Assembly (NCBI GenBank): GCA_934098295.1 | Contig: CAKONV010000016.1 | Span: 1 to 47,549, forward strand | Reading direction: 5' to 3' | DNA length: 47,549 nucleotides | Origin: an uncultured Bacilli bacterium | GTDB lineage: Bacteria > Bacillota_I > Bacilli_A > ML615J-28 > CAG-313 | Shown: piece by piece, positions 1-7,681 of the stretch | Numbering within the stretch: position 1 is the stretch's first letter | Layout: every line of letters starts with the position of its first letter | Made by a program: the position numbers and the translations under genes | The notes under the pieces: generated by a model | Databases searched by the model: none | Seen by the model: only the letters and a program-made list of their open reading frames with translations | Told to the model about the DNA's origin: nothing

Positions 1-741
1 TTCATAAGTCCAGATGATGTAAGTTATCTTGATCCAAGTACTATTAATGGACTTAACTTATACTGTTATTGTTACAACAATCCGATTTCTTATGCTGATC
101 CTAGTGGACATATGGCTTTTTGGCTAGCATGTGGCCTTGTACTAGGTGCAATCGGGCTAATTGGTGGCGGAGTATATGCCGGAGTTAAATCGTATGAAGC
201 TGGTAATACAGGTTTGGATTTAGTTGGTGATATAGCTTTGGGTGCACTTGTTGGTGGAGCTGGTGGATTTGCAACTGGAGCATTACTTGGTGCAGGAATT
301 AGTGGTGCACTAACAGGATCATTTGCTTCTGGTGTAAAAGATGTTGTGATTGGTGGTATAAGAGTTTATCAAATGGCTAAATATGGTGGTGCAACTGCCG
401 CTGGATATATGATGTTAGATAATTTATCAAATTCATTTAATAATTCTTTGCATGTATTTTGGTCAGGTGGAGATGTTGCAAAAAATCGAGCTATGTCTTT
501 TGCTCAAAATAACGGAGGAATAACATTAGAAATGACTAGGTTGGGAAAATATTTGGAGACAAAACCATATAATCCTGATGCTTGGATGTATGCCTCACAA
601 AATTTTGCTAACCAAGTTCGTTATGGGGATACTGTAAGAGCAATTTTGTACTATAATGGTATGAGACCAGATGCTATTTGGTTTTCGGAGGAAGCAATTT
701 TAATACAAAGGTTAGTTGAAATAATCAGAGGAGGCTTATAA
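1..741 (+). CDS. Rhs-family polymorphic toxin, C-terminal part (5' truncated)
   Basis: The reading frame is open from base 1, so this is the 3' end of a larger gene. The first 36 codons read as the Rhs repeat-associated core, with YCYCYNNPISYADPSGH as the usual YxYxxNNPxxxxDPSG junction that precedes variable toxin tips. A glycine-rich hydrophobic stretch (about bases 115-420) follows, of the kind thought to help toxin delivery. The last ~100 residues resemble ADP-ribosyl cyclase/CD38: FWSGG (Trp codon at 460), TLEMT (Glu at 529), DAWMYAS (Trp at 583) and WFSEE (Glu at 688) fall in the order of the CD38 residues W125, E146, W189 and E226. If right, the tip would consume NAD+. The next gene starts inside its stop codon, as expected for an immunity partner. 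The Rhs assignment is firm; the catalytic assignment is inference from remembered CD38 motifs. Confidence 0.75.
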   Translation, partial: FISPDDVSYLDPSTINGLNLYCYCYNNPISYADPSGHMAFWLACGLVLGAIGLIGGGVYAGVKSYEAGNTGLDLVGDIALGALVGGAGGFATGALLGAGISGALTGSFASGVKDVVIGGIRVYQMAKYGGATAAGYMMLDNLSNSFNNSLHVFWSGGDVAKNRAMSFAQNNGGITLEMTRLGKYLETKPYNPDAWMYASQNFANQVRYGDTVRAILYYNGMRPDAIWFSEEAILIQRLVEIIRGGL

Positions 742-1226
742 TGCTTTATTTTATTCAAACAACTCGTTTTATGCCAATTGATTATAAAAAATATGGATTT
801 AAATTTATTGATAATAATACAATTCTTTTAGAAAAGGATGGATCAATTTGGAAATCTACTAAATTATATGATTTAGGTTGGGGAAGAGAAAATGGTTTTT
901 ATAGAACGCCAATGCCTAAAAAAGAAGAATTATTTTTAATGGTATTTCCTAAAAAAATTAAAAATGATTTTGAGGAAAAATTTAATTATTGGGGAGGTAT
1001 ATCTATAATGTTAGATGAATATTGTGATTTTCTTTTAGAAAAAATAGCGAATGAATTAATTGTTAATAAGAAGAATTTTATCGATAAATATGAGAATGCA
1101 TTATTGTATATTAATTCAGAATTAAATGTTTCTGATAATTTAATTGATAGACTTGCTGATAAAAAATTAGCTTCTAATTGTAAGAAGTGGAAACAATTGA
1201 ATGAAGAATTTAAAATAATAAAATAA
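741..1226 (+). CDS. Candidate immunity protein for the upstream Rhs toxin
   Basis: A 161-residue soluble protein with no signal peptide or membrane segment. Its ATG shares one base with the toxin stop codon (TAATG) and sits behind GAGGAGG at 729-734, so it should be translated together with the toxin. That position is the classic place for a cognate immunity gene. The N-terminal half is rich in aromatic residues (FIQTTRF, WGREN, FYRTP, FNYWGG); the C-terminal half is charged and helical. I do not recognise a named family. It could be a neutraliser of the cyclase-like toxin tip, but this rests on context only. Confidence 0.6.
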   Translation: MLYFIQTTRFMPIDYKKYGFKFIDNNTILLEKDGSIWKSTKLYDLGWGRENGFYRTPMPKKEELFLMVFPKKIKNDFEEKFNYWGGISIMLDEYCDFLLEKIANELIVNKKNFIDKYENALLYINSELNVSDNLIDRLADKKLASNCKKWKQLNEEFKIIK

Positions 1227-1474
1227 AACAAACATCACTTTTAACATTAAGGGTGGAGCAGTATTATACAGTTTCATCCTTTCTTACATTTAGTGGTAAA
1301 GAAGTGAAACTGGGTTTGCCAGTTGTCTCAACAGTCAAAACTGTAGAAAAACAAAAACAAATCCACAGTACAGTTGAATTATAACATAATCTATTATGTT
1401 TATATAAAAAATGAAGAAAGGATTTAATATAAACTTATAAACTATATTATATGTTTATATTATACAAAGAAATA
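1227..1474 (+). other. Intergenic segment with a non-ATG coding-like remnant
   Basis: No intact gene. Bases about 1246-1384 are noticeably less AT-rich than both flanks and contain an open frame ending in TAA at 1382-1384. It reads ...SSFLTFSGKEVKL..., ending HSTVEL, but has no usable start. It looks like the tail of a lost gene, possibly a displaced toxin tip or immunity gene. The rest is AT-rich spacer with GAAAGGA at 1416-1422, too far from the next ATG to serve it well. Confidence 0.3.
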
Positions 1475-2023
1475 ATGAAAGACAAAATTCTAAACGCATA
1501 TAAAAATAAAAAGTTAATTGGTATATATACAGATAGTAATAATTCGGATTCATTTTCTGTTGGATATATTCTATATGTTGATGAATTATCATACATTTTA
1601 TATGAAATTTCACCATATGGAAAATTCGATGGATATTCTTGCAATTTAATAGAAGATATCATTAAACTTGAGGAAGATTCGATATATTTGAATAACATTA
1701 AAAAATTAATTAGTTATTATAATATTGAGATAAATTATATTTCAATAGATGAATCTAGTGCAATTATTTTTGGCTTTTTAGAATTTATTCAATCAACTAA
1801 AAAAATTTGCTCAATCTTAAGTTGTAATAGTAATGTTTTTGACATTGTTGGATTTGTTAAAAGAATAAATCAAAATAGTGTAGAAATATCACTAGTTAAT
1901 GAAAACTCTGAAAAAGATGGTTTAGTAGAAATTAATTTAGATAGTATAGAAAAAATTGTATTCAATAGCAATGATGAAGTTAAATTAGAAATTTTGTATA
2001 ATTTAAATATGAATAAAAAATAA
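1475..2023 (+). CDS. Hypothetical protein with two related halves; orphan immunity candidate
   Basis: About 182 residues from the ATG at 1475. An in-frame ATG at 1451 would add eight residues but has no ribosome binding site, and 1475 gives the more natural start MKDKILNAYKNKKLIGIYTD. No signal peptide or membrane segment. The two halves look alike: KLIGIYTD...SVGYILYVDELSYILYEIS...IEDIIKLEED and KICSILS...IVGFVKRINQNSVEISLVN...LDSIEKIVFN. This suggests a duplicated small beta-barrel-like domain. No named family is recognised. Its place just downstream of an Rhs toxin and its immunity candidate fits an extra or orphan immunity gene, but nothing in the sequence proves that. Confidence 0.5.
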   Translation: MKDKILNAYKNKKLIGIYTDSNNSDSFSVGYILYVDELSYILYEISPYGKFDGYSCNLIEDIIKLEEDSIYLNNIKKLISYYNIEINYISIDESSAIIFGFLEFIQSTKKICSILSCNSNVFDIVGFVKRINQNSVEISLVNENSEKDGLVEINLDSIEKIVFNSNDEVKLEILYNLNMNKK

Positions 2024-2161
2024 AAATATGCTAAACTTTATCTAGCAATAAGAGCAGGTATATCTGTTTTTTATTTATAATTATTCCAAACTCAAAAAGA
2101 ACCATATATAGAAAAAACAAATAAAAGATATGTTTTATTTAATTTTTAATCACATAACCCT

Positions 2162-2247
2162 AAATTGTAATTAGAAATGCAACAAAAATATCTTATACAA
2201 GAATAAAAACCTAGTATTTTATTTTGTTGCACTTGATATTACAATTT
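2162..2247. repeat. 86-bp palindromic IS30-like relic or MITE
   Basis: Two 26-bp arms in inverted orientation (2162-2187 and 2222-2247) separated by 34 bp. Each arm is AAATTGTAAT, six variable bases, then TGCAACAAAA. The arms have the look of terminal inverted repeats of Firmicute IS30-family elements, and no transposase lies between them. A close copy of the left arm recurs at 46290-46317. It may be an internally deleted element or MITE, or may now act as a transcription hairpin. The family name is from memory. Confidence 0.5.
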
Positions 2248-2287
2248 GTCCCCAAACATAAATTTTAAAAATTGTAAATCTTTTCAT

Positions 2288-2316
2288 TTGCATAAAAAAA
2301 TATTTTATGATATAAT
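2288..2316 (+). promoter_or_regulatory. Sigma-A-type promoter for the LRR protein gene
   Basis: TTGCAT (2288-2293), 17-bp spacing, TATAAT (2311-2316). It lies upstream of a short leader and hairpin before the gene starting at 2433. The rest of the 2024-2384 gap holds the palindromic repeat and AT-rich spacer. Confidence 0.65.
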
Positions 2317-2370
2317 GTAAAAAAATGAAGATTCTTGGGGGAGAATATTAGTAATTTTTATAAAGAATAG

Positions 2371-2397
2371 GAACTCCAAGTTAATTGGAGTTTTTTT
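2371..2397 (+). terminator. Leader hairpin with T-run upstream of the LRR gene (possible attenuator)
   Basis: AACTCCAA, a 5-nt loop and TTGGAGTT followed by seven T residues: a compact intrinsic terminator. It sits about 50 nt after the predicted transcription start and before the ribosome binding site at 2416-2425, so it would stop transcripts unless bypassed. A tiny open frame, MKILGGEY at 2325-2351, lies in the leader but has no visible ribosome binding site. Confidence 0.6.
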
Positions 2398-2432
2398 ATA
2401 TTTATATTTTTAAAAAGAGAAGGGAAGAAAAA

Positions 2433-4478
2433 ATGAAGAGAAAACAATTAAAACAATTTTTTAAAAAAATTTTAGTAGCAATTGTATTTATTTTTGTAGC
2501 ATTTGTTTTTATTGTAAAAACAATGAATGTAGAAACAGCTAAAGCTAGTATTATCAGTGATTATACATTAATAAATGATACAATTAATACTTCCGAACAA
2601 GAACTAATGGAGAACAATGCTGATGTAGTAAGTATCCTTGAGTATCAAAAAGGTTTGTATACAGAAAGTCTCGCAAACCTTACAGGTGAAGAACTTACAA
2701 AAACTCAAGATTTAATCAACCAAATTAATAATGAAATCACTTATTTTACTCAGTATAAAACTGTTCAAAACGAATTAATAGCAAATGGAAATGAACTTGC
2801 TGCAATCGATGATGAAATTGTGAATATGGGTTTAAAAGCTGCTGTAACATCAGTTATTGCTGTGTATTATCAAAAACAATATCTTTTATCAGCAGAGTTA
2901 TTATCGCATATGTTAATTAATCCGGATAGACATACTTATTATACACCTGTTAATTGGGGAGCATTAAAATATGTGGATTTAATTTCTAAAGAAATACCTC
3001 AAAATGAAGAAGTAGTAGGCATTGCGGAATTTGAAGAACCAAGTTTTTCTTTAACACTTGACCAAATAAAAAGACGAAACAATTACGATGCATATTATGC
3101 TTTAGGTAATAATTTTGTATATCAGAAAAAATATGTAGATTCTACTAAAGTAGGCGTCAATATAAAAGAGATTTATACGTATCAAATGTCTACAGGCAGA
3201 ATTGACGAACAATTATGTCTTGTAGCTGAAACTAAGGGTATTATTGTACCATTTATACTTACCATAGAAGACAAAATTGTGGCAGAAGGAAAATTGCCTT
3301 ATGAATATGAAATCGTTGATGGAGAAGCTCATATTACTCATGTTGGTAATATGAATTATATTGATATTCCTAGTCAATTACTAGACTATGATTATGAAAA
3401 CTTAGCAGACTGGTCCAATCGTCCTTATCGTCCAGTTACCACTATTGCTGAAAATTGTTTTGCTTATAGCTATGTATTAATGACAATTACATTACCTAAT
3501 ACAGTAACAAGAATATGTGATAATGCCTTCTTGGATTGCGTAAATTTAAAAGAAATTACGTTATCAACTAATCTTACTTATATTGGCAATGAAGCTTTTA
3601 AAAACTGTGGAATGCTTAGAAATATTGATATTAGTGAAGAAAACTATAACATAATTACCCTAGGTACTGATGTTTTTATGTGGTGTTATCCATTTATGAC
3701 AATAACAGTTCCTCAAAATAGATATATGGAATATCTTAATGAACCATCTTGGGTAGGTTCTACAAAATATTTGACTACAAGTTCAACAGAATATTCAACA
3801 TACAGTATTGATGATACAAGTGAAAAAAATATTTCTTTCTCACTTGATGCATCTAAAGGCAAAATCGTTAAGTTAAACGTTACAGCTGCCAATAAATATG
3901 AATTTGTATTAAATTATCCATCAACATTAAGATACACTTTCTATGATAACAAAATGGCAGAACTTTTTGGAGGATCATCAATTACACAAAATGCTAATGC
4001 TTATACATTTTCTAAAGACTTAGAAAAAGATGTATATTATCTAGGAATTATCTTCAATGATGCTACTTCTAGTGGTGACATAACAATAACAATTAGAAAA
4101 AAACATGTTCATGACTATACTTACGCATGGCGAAATTATACACAACACCATTATAGTTGTGATTGTGGTGATAGCGGTTTAGAACCTCATGCTGTAAGTG
4201 CAAGTTCTGCTAGTACTTGCGCAATTGGTGGCGGCGGAAATTATAAAAAATGTCTTCTTTGTGGTGGAAATGCCTCAATCGGATTTGTTGGTTACGAAAG
4301 TGTTAATACATTAAGAAGTCAAAACGGTAGTTATATTTTACCTAATGGTGTTATTGTTCTTGTAGATATAGACATTGAAGCTTACCTAAATGGTACTTTA
4401 GTATTTAATAGTAATGAATACGAAGTAGTATATAATAGTAATGTTGCTTACTATGAGAAAAATGATATTGTAAAATAG
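2433..4478 (+). CDS. Secreted BspA-type leucine-rich-repeat surface protein
   Basis: 681 residues from ATG 2433, which has GAGAAGGGAAG just upstream; a TTG 48 bases earlier is inside the leader hairpin and unlikely. A basic N-terminus and a long hydrophobic segment (residues about 9-30) form a signal peptide or anchor ending near AKAS. Residues about 45-150 are helical and coiled-coil-like. BspA/LRR_5 repeats lie at about 330-430 (AENCFAYSYVLMTITLPNTV, CDNAFLDCVNLKEITLS, GNEAFKNCGMLRNIDIS). A beta-rich region follows, then a His/Cys cluster at about 556-615 (HVHDY, HHYSCDCG, CLLCGG) typical of Firmicute surface proteins and possibly metal binding. Such proteins often mediate adhesion. No LPxTG motif is seen at the C-terminus. 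Confidence 0.75.
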   Translation: MKRKQLKQFFKKILVAIVFIFVAFVFIVKTMNVETAKASIISDYTLINDTINTSEQELMENNADVVSILEYQKGLYTESLANLTGEELTKTQDLINQINNEITYFTQYKTVQNELIANGNELAAIDDEIVNMGLKAAVTSVIAVYYQKQYLLSAELLSHMLINPDRHTYYTPVNWGALKYVDLISKEIPQNEEVVGIAEFEEPSFSLTLDQIKRRNNYDAYYALGNNFVYQKKYVDSTKVGVNIKEIYTYQMSTGRIDEQLCLVAETKGIIVPFILTIEDKIVAEGKLPYEYEIVDGEAHITHVGNMNYIDIPSQLLDYDYENLADWSNRPYRPVTTIAENCFAYSYVLMTITLPNTVTRICDNAFLDCVNLKEITLSTNLTYIGNEAFKNCGMLRNIDISEENYNIITLGTDVFMWCYPFMTITVPQNRYMEYLNEPSWVGSTKYLTTSSTEYSTYSIDDTSEKNISFSLDASKGKIVKLNVTAANKYEFVLNYPSTLRYTFYDNKMAELFGGSSITQNANAYTFSKDLEKDVYYLGIIFNDATSSGDITITIRKKHVHDYTYAWRNYTQHHYSCDCGDSGLEPHAVSASSASTCAIGGGGNYKKCLLCGGNASIGFVGYESVNTLRSQNGSYILPNGVIVLVDIDIEAYLNGTLVFNSNEYEVVYNSNVAYYEKNDIVK

Positions 4479-4493
4479 TAAATTAAATGGAAG

Positions 4494-4570
4494 ATAAACT
4501 CTCTTATTTTGAATTGATGTCTGTTTACTTTAGAGACATCATATCATTTAAGAAGAGTTTATTTTTTTAA
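4494..4570 (+). terminator. Branched intrinsic terminator
   Basis: An outer stem pairs TAAACTCT... with ...AGAGTTTA and runs into a T-rich tract. Inside is a perfect 8-bp hairpin, TGATGTCT and AGACATCA. It ends the LRR transcript. Confidence 0.7.
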
Positions 4571-4658
4571 AAATAACTAAACTTAATTAATCGTTTAGTA
4601 AAATAATTTAACTCATAAATTAAAAATGATGAAAATAAAATATAATAGGGTGATATAT

Positions 4659-5468
4659 ATGCTTTCTAAAGCACAATTTTTGTTATTCGATGAGAAAAAA
4701 AGAAAAGGAAAAACATATTTAATGAAAATTGATACGCAAACGGGATCAATTAAGGATGAAGTATATTTAAATATTCTATCAAGTGAGTTAAAGCAAAATA
4801 ATGAAATTAAAAATAAAATCTTAATAGAAAATTTAAAAGATAATGATGCGGTAAGTTTTGCGTATGCAGCAAGTGTTTTAAATATTAAATCAATGATAGT
4901 AACAGAAGAAGAGACAAGAAAAAATCTTGAACTAATAAATCTTTTTGGTAGTACAGTTCTAAATGTAAAAGAGAAAGTAAAAAAAGAATTAATAAACAAA
5001 ATGTTAGTAGAAAACATGTCTCTAACAACTTTATCGTTAGATAATTATAAACGCCAAGAAAAGTTTCATGAAAATGTCACGGGAAAATTAATTGTTGATT
5101 ATCTTGTTGGCAACATTGATATTATAATTATTCCCATGTATTCAAGTAGCATGGCTATGGGAATAAGTGAATATATAAAATATATTAATGAATATGTAAA
5201 AATTGTGGGTGTTACAACAATAGCTAGTAAGCTTTCTTCTTCAATTTATAACGATTATAATCTTGATGAAGTTATTAATGTCGAAGAGGATGAGATGAAT
5301 GAAGAATTAAGAGTACAAGCTAAAAAAGGTCTTTTGTTAGGAAAAGAAAGTTTGTCAGCAATTGTTGCATATAGAAAAATAAAGGAAAAGTATAATATAA
5401 GTACAAAAAATGTTGTGATTATCGCTTCTGATACATTTTTTAGGTATAATGATTGGAAGAATATTTAA
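4659..5468 (+). CDS. Divergent cysteine-synthase-fold (PLP fold type II) protein
   Basis: 269 residues from the ATG at 4659, preferred over 4626 because AGGGTGAT (4647-4654) lies at good distance. The layout follows CysK: TGSIKDE at residues 28-34 matches TGSFKDR and keeps the PLP-binding lysine (K32). AASVLNIKSMIVTEE and LFGSTVLNV match the mobile-domain block. VTGKLIVDYL, ISEYIKYINEYVKIVGV and GLLLGKESLSAIVAYRK match later CysK blocks, ending ASDTFFRYNDW. However, the substrate loop NTG is replaced (LKDNDAVS), and the phosphate-binding GTGGT is replaced by YSSSM. It may therefore have lost PLP or substrate binding and act as a regulator, or have a different substrate. The dapF promoter lies at its 3' end. 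Confidence 0.55.
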   Translation: MLSKAQFLLFDEKKRKGKTYLMKIDTQTGSIKDEVYLNILSSELKQNNEIKNKILIENLKDNDAVSFAYAASVLNIKSMIVTEEETRKNLELINLFGSTVLNVKEKVKKELINKMLVENMSLTTLSLDNYKRQEKFHENVTGKLIVDYLVGNIDIIIIPMYSSSMAMGISEYIKYINEYVKIVGVTTIASKLSSSIYNDYNLDEVINVEEDEMNEELRVQAKKGLLLGKESLSAIVAYRKIKEKYNISTKNVVIIASDTFFRYNDWKNI

Positions 5469-5482
5469 AAAAATAGTATAAT
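5453..5482 (+). promoter_or_regulatory. Promoter for the dapF operon
   Basis: TTGGAA (5453-5458), 18-bp spacing, TATAAT (5477-5482), about 30 bp before the dapF ATG, with AAAAGGA as ribosome binding site near 5497. Confidence 0.5.
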
Positions 5483-5513
5483 GATGGTAATGTTTAAAAG
5501 GAAAATTAAGTAG

Positions 5514-6284
5514 ATGAAACTAGAAAAATATCACGGATGTGGCAATGATTTTCTTATAACAGAAGATTTAAGCCTAATTTACAACCCTGAAGAAATTAAA
5601 AAAATGTGTTTACCTAAAGTTGGATTAGAAGCGGATGGATTAATAATTGTTAAAACAAATCCTTTAGAAATGCTTATTTATAACGCTGATGGCAGTTTTG
5701 CTAATATGTGTGGCAATGGAATTAGATGTTTTACACATTATTGTTATTTACATAATTTATTAAAAGGAAACAATGGCGAAATTCTTACACATGATGGTAA
5801 GAAGACCGTAGAAATTAAAAGCCTTAATCCTTTTATTTGTCAAATAATGATGGGAGCTATTGTTCCTTTTAAAAAACTTAAACTAAATTATGATACTCAA
5901 GAATTTTTAGTATATAGTATAAATTTTGGAGTTCCTCATATAGTTATTTATACATCAGAATTAGATGAAGAAAAAATAAAGAAAATTGGTTCATATTTTT
6001 CTCTTCATCCCTCTTTTAAAGAAGGAACTAATGTTAACTTTGTTAAAAAAATTGATGAAGAAACCTTATATGTTACTACTTATGAAAGAGGAGCAGGGTT
6101 AACACTGGCTTGTGGAACTGGTTCCTGTGCTAGTTATATTGTTTCTAGAGGATTAAATATAATAACGAAAGAACAAATTACAGTTAAATTTAAATATCAA
6201 AGTTTAAAAATATCAGAAAAAGATGGCTTAATATATATGGAAGGACCATCAACAAAAATAGCGGAAATTAAATGGCAAGAATGA
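5514..6284 (+). CDS. dapF: Diaminopimelate epimerase
   Basis: 256 residues. It converts LL- to meso-diaminopimelate, the last step before peptidoglycan or lysine use, in the cytoplasm and without PLP. Both catalytic cysteines are present: NADGSFANMCGNGIRC (C66) and GAGLTLACGTGSC (C200). The N-terminal KYHGCGNDFL is the usual family start. It is slightly shorter than the ~275 residues common in Bacillota. It implies a DAP-type cell wall, unlike wall-less Mollicutes. It leads a run with an amino-acid symporter and dus at gaps of 10 and 1 bases, so they are probably cotranscribed. It ends with TGA. Confidence 0.95.
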   Translation: MKLEKYHGCGNDFLITEDLSLIYNPEEIKKMCLPKVGLEADGLIIVKTNPLEMLIYNADGSFANMCGNGIRCFTHYCYLHNLLKGNNGEILTHDGKKTVEIKSLNPFICQIMMGAIVPFKKLKLNYDTQEFLVYSINFGVPHIVIYTSELDEEKIKKIGSYFSLHPSFKEGTNVNFVKKIDEETLYVTTYERGAGLTLACGTGSCASYIVSRGLNIITKEQITVKFKYQSLKISEKDGLIYMEGPSTKIAEIKWQE

Positions 6285-6294
6285 GGAACAAAAA

Positions 6295-7680
6295 ATGATT
6301 GAATTTATTAAGACCTATTGGTATTATCCAATAATTATTTTAATATTTGTTACGGGTATTATACTAACAGTTAGACTAAAGGGGTTACAATTTAGAAAAC
6401 TTGGCAAGGCAATTAAACTAATGTTTAATTCAGGAAAAGAAGGTCATGGCGAAGTTTCTAGTTTTGCTGCTCTTTGTATCTCTTTATCCGCTACGATTGG
6501 TACTGGAAATATTGTTGGTGTTGCAACCGCCGTTTTTATTGGTGGGCCAGGTGCTTTATTTTGGATGATTATTGTTTCTTTAATTGGACTAGCAACAAAG
6601 TATGCAGAAGGTTATTTGGCAATAAGATACCGTAAAATTAATCCGGATGGGTATGTTGTAGGTGGACCCTTTGCATATATTGAATATGGTATGGGTAAAA
6701 AGTTTCTCCCTCTCGCAAAGATATTTGCTATGTTTGGGGCCATTGCTGCTTTAGCGGGAATTGGAACAATGACACAATCAAATGGTATAGCAGAATCATT
6801 CAATGATGTTATTAGTGAAATTAAAAATAATCAATTACAAACAATAAGTATTTTTGGGCATGAGGTAACATTAGTAACCATAATTGTAGGTATAAGTATA
6901 ACAGTTATATCAACATTAGTTTTAGTTGGTGGTATTAAAAGAATATCAAAAGTATGCGAATTAATTGTCCCTTTTATGGCTATTATATATATTGTTAGTT
7001 GTTTATTAATACTGATATTAAATATAACTAGTATTCCTAAAGCCTTAGTAGATATTGTTGTAATGGCCTTTAATGGTAAGAGTGCATCAGGTGGTCTTAT
7101 TGGCTATACAATTACAAAATCTTTAACATCAGGAGTTCAAAAAGGAATTTTTGCTAACGAGGCTGGACTTGGTTCAACACCTATAGCACTTTCAACTGCT
7201 CAAAGTAATAATCCTGTAAAAGAAGGATTAATTTCAATGGGGGCAATGGCTGTTACTATTGTTATTTGTTTAATGACGGGCCTAGTAGTTGTTTGCACAT
7301 CATCATATAATATAGGATTAGAAGGTATCCACATTACTAATAATGCTTTTCAAACAGGACTTTGTTTTAATCAAACATTTTCTTCGATTTTATTACTTTT
7401 ATGTATTACTTTTTTTGCTTTTACAACTATTATTGGTTGGAATTTATATGGAATGAAATGCATAAACTATTTATCAGGAAATAAAAAAGTTGTTGGTAAG
7501 ATTTATCTTGTTTTATATTTAATAATGATACTAATTGGTTCTTTCTTAAAAATAAATTTAGTTTGGCAAATAGCAGATATCTTTAATTCATTAATGGCTA
7601 TTCCTAATTTAATAGCTTTAATATACCTTAGTAAAACGGTAGCTAAAGATACTTGCTTGGATATATATGAGGCAAAATAA
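6295..7680 (+). CDS. Sodium/amino-acid (alanine or glycine) symporter, AGCS family
   Basis: 461 residues and about eleven hydrophobic segments; an inner-membrane carrier that uses the sodium gradient to import alanine, glycine or similar amino acids. Family signatures are clear: GEVSSFAALCISLSATIGTG near residue 51 and GVQKGIFANEAGLGSTPIA near residue 281. Length is typical. The start at 6295 has GAGGAACAAAA just upstream, ten bases after the dapF stop. A sodium-driven importer fits with the sodium-exporting decarboxylase encoded later in the window. The exact substrate cannot be told from sequence. Confidence 0.92.
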   Translation: MIEFIKTYWYYPIIILIFVTGIILTVRLKGLQFRKLGKAIKLMFNSGKEGHGEVSSFAALCISLSATIGTGNIVGVATAVFIGGPGALFWMIIVSLIGLATKYAEGYLAIRYRKINPDGYVVGGPFAYIEYGMGKKFLPLAKIFAMFGAIAALAGIGTMTQSNGIAESFNDVISEIKNNQLQTISIFGHEVTLVTIIVGISITVISTLVLVGGIKRISKVCELIVPFMAIIYIVSCLLILILNITSIPKALVDIVVMAFNGKSASGGLIGYTITKSLTSGVQKGIFANEAGLGSTPIALSTAQSNNPVKEGLISMGAMAVTIVICLMTGLVVVCTSSYNIGLEGIHITNNAFQTGLCFNQTFSSILLLLCITFFAFTTIIGWNLYGMKCINYLSGNKKVVGKIYLVLYLIMILIGSFLKINLVWQIADIFNSLMAIPNLIALIYLSKTVAKDTCLDIYEAK

Positions 7681-7681
7681 A

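Noticed and set aside
2325..2351. MKILGGEY leader peptide as a real gene
   Set aside because: It starts within a few bases of the predicted transcription start, has no ribosome binding site and no run of a single regulatory amino acid; kept only as a note.
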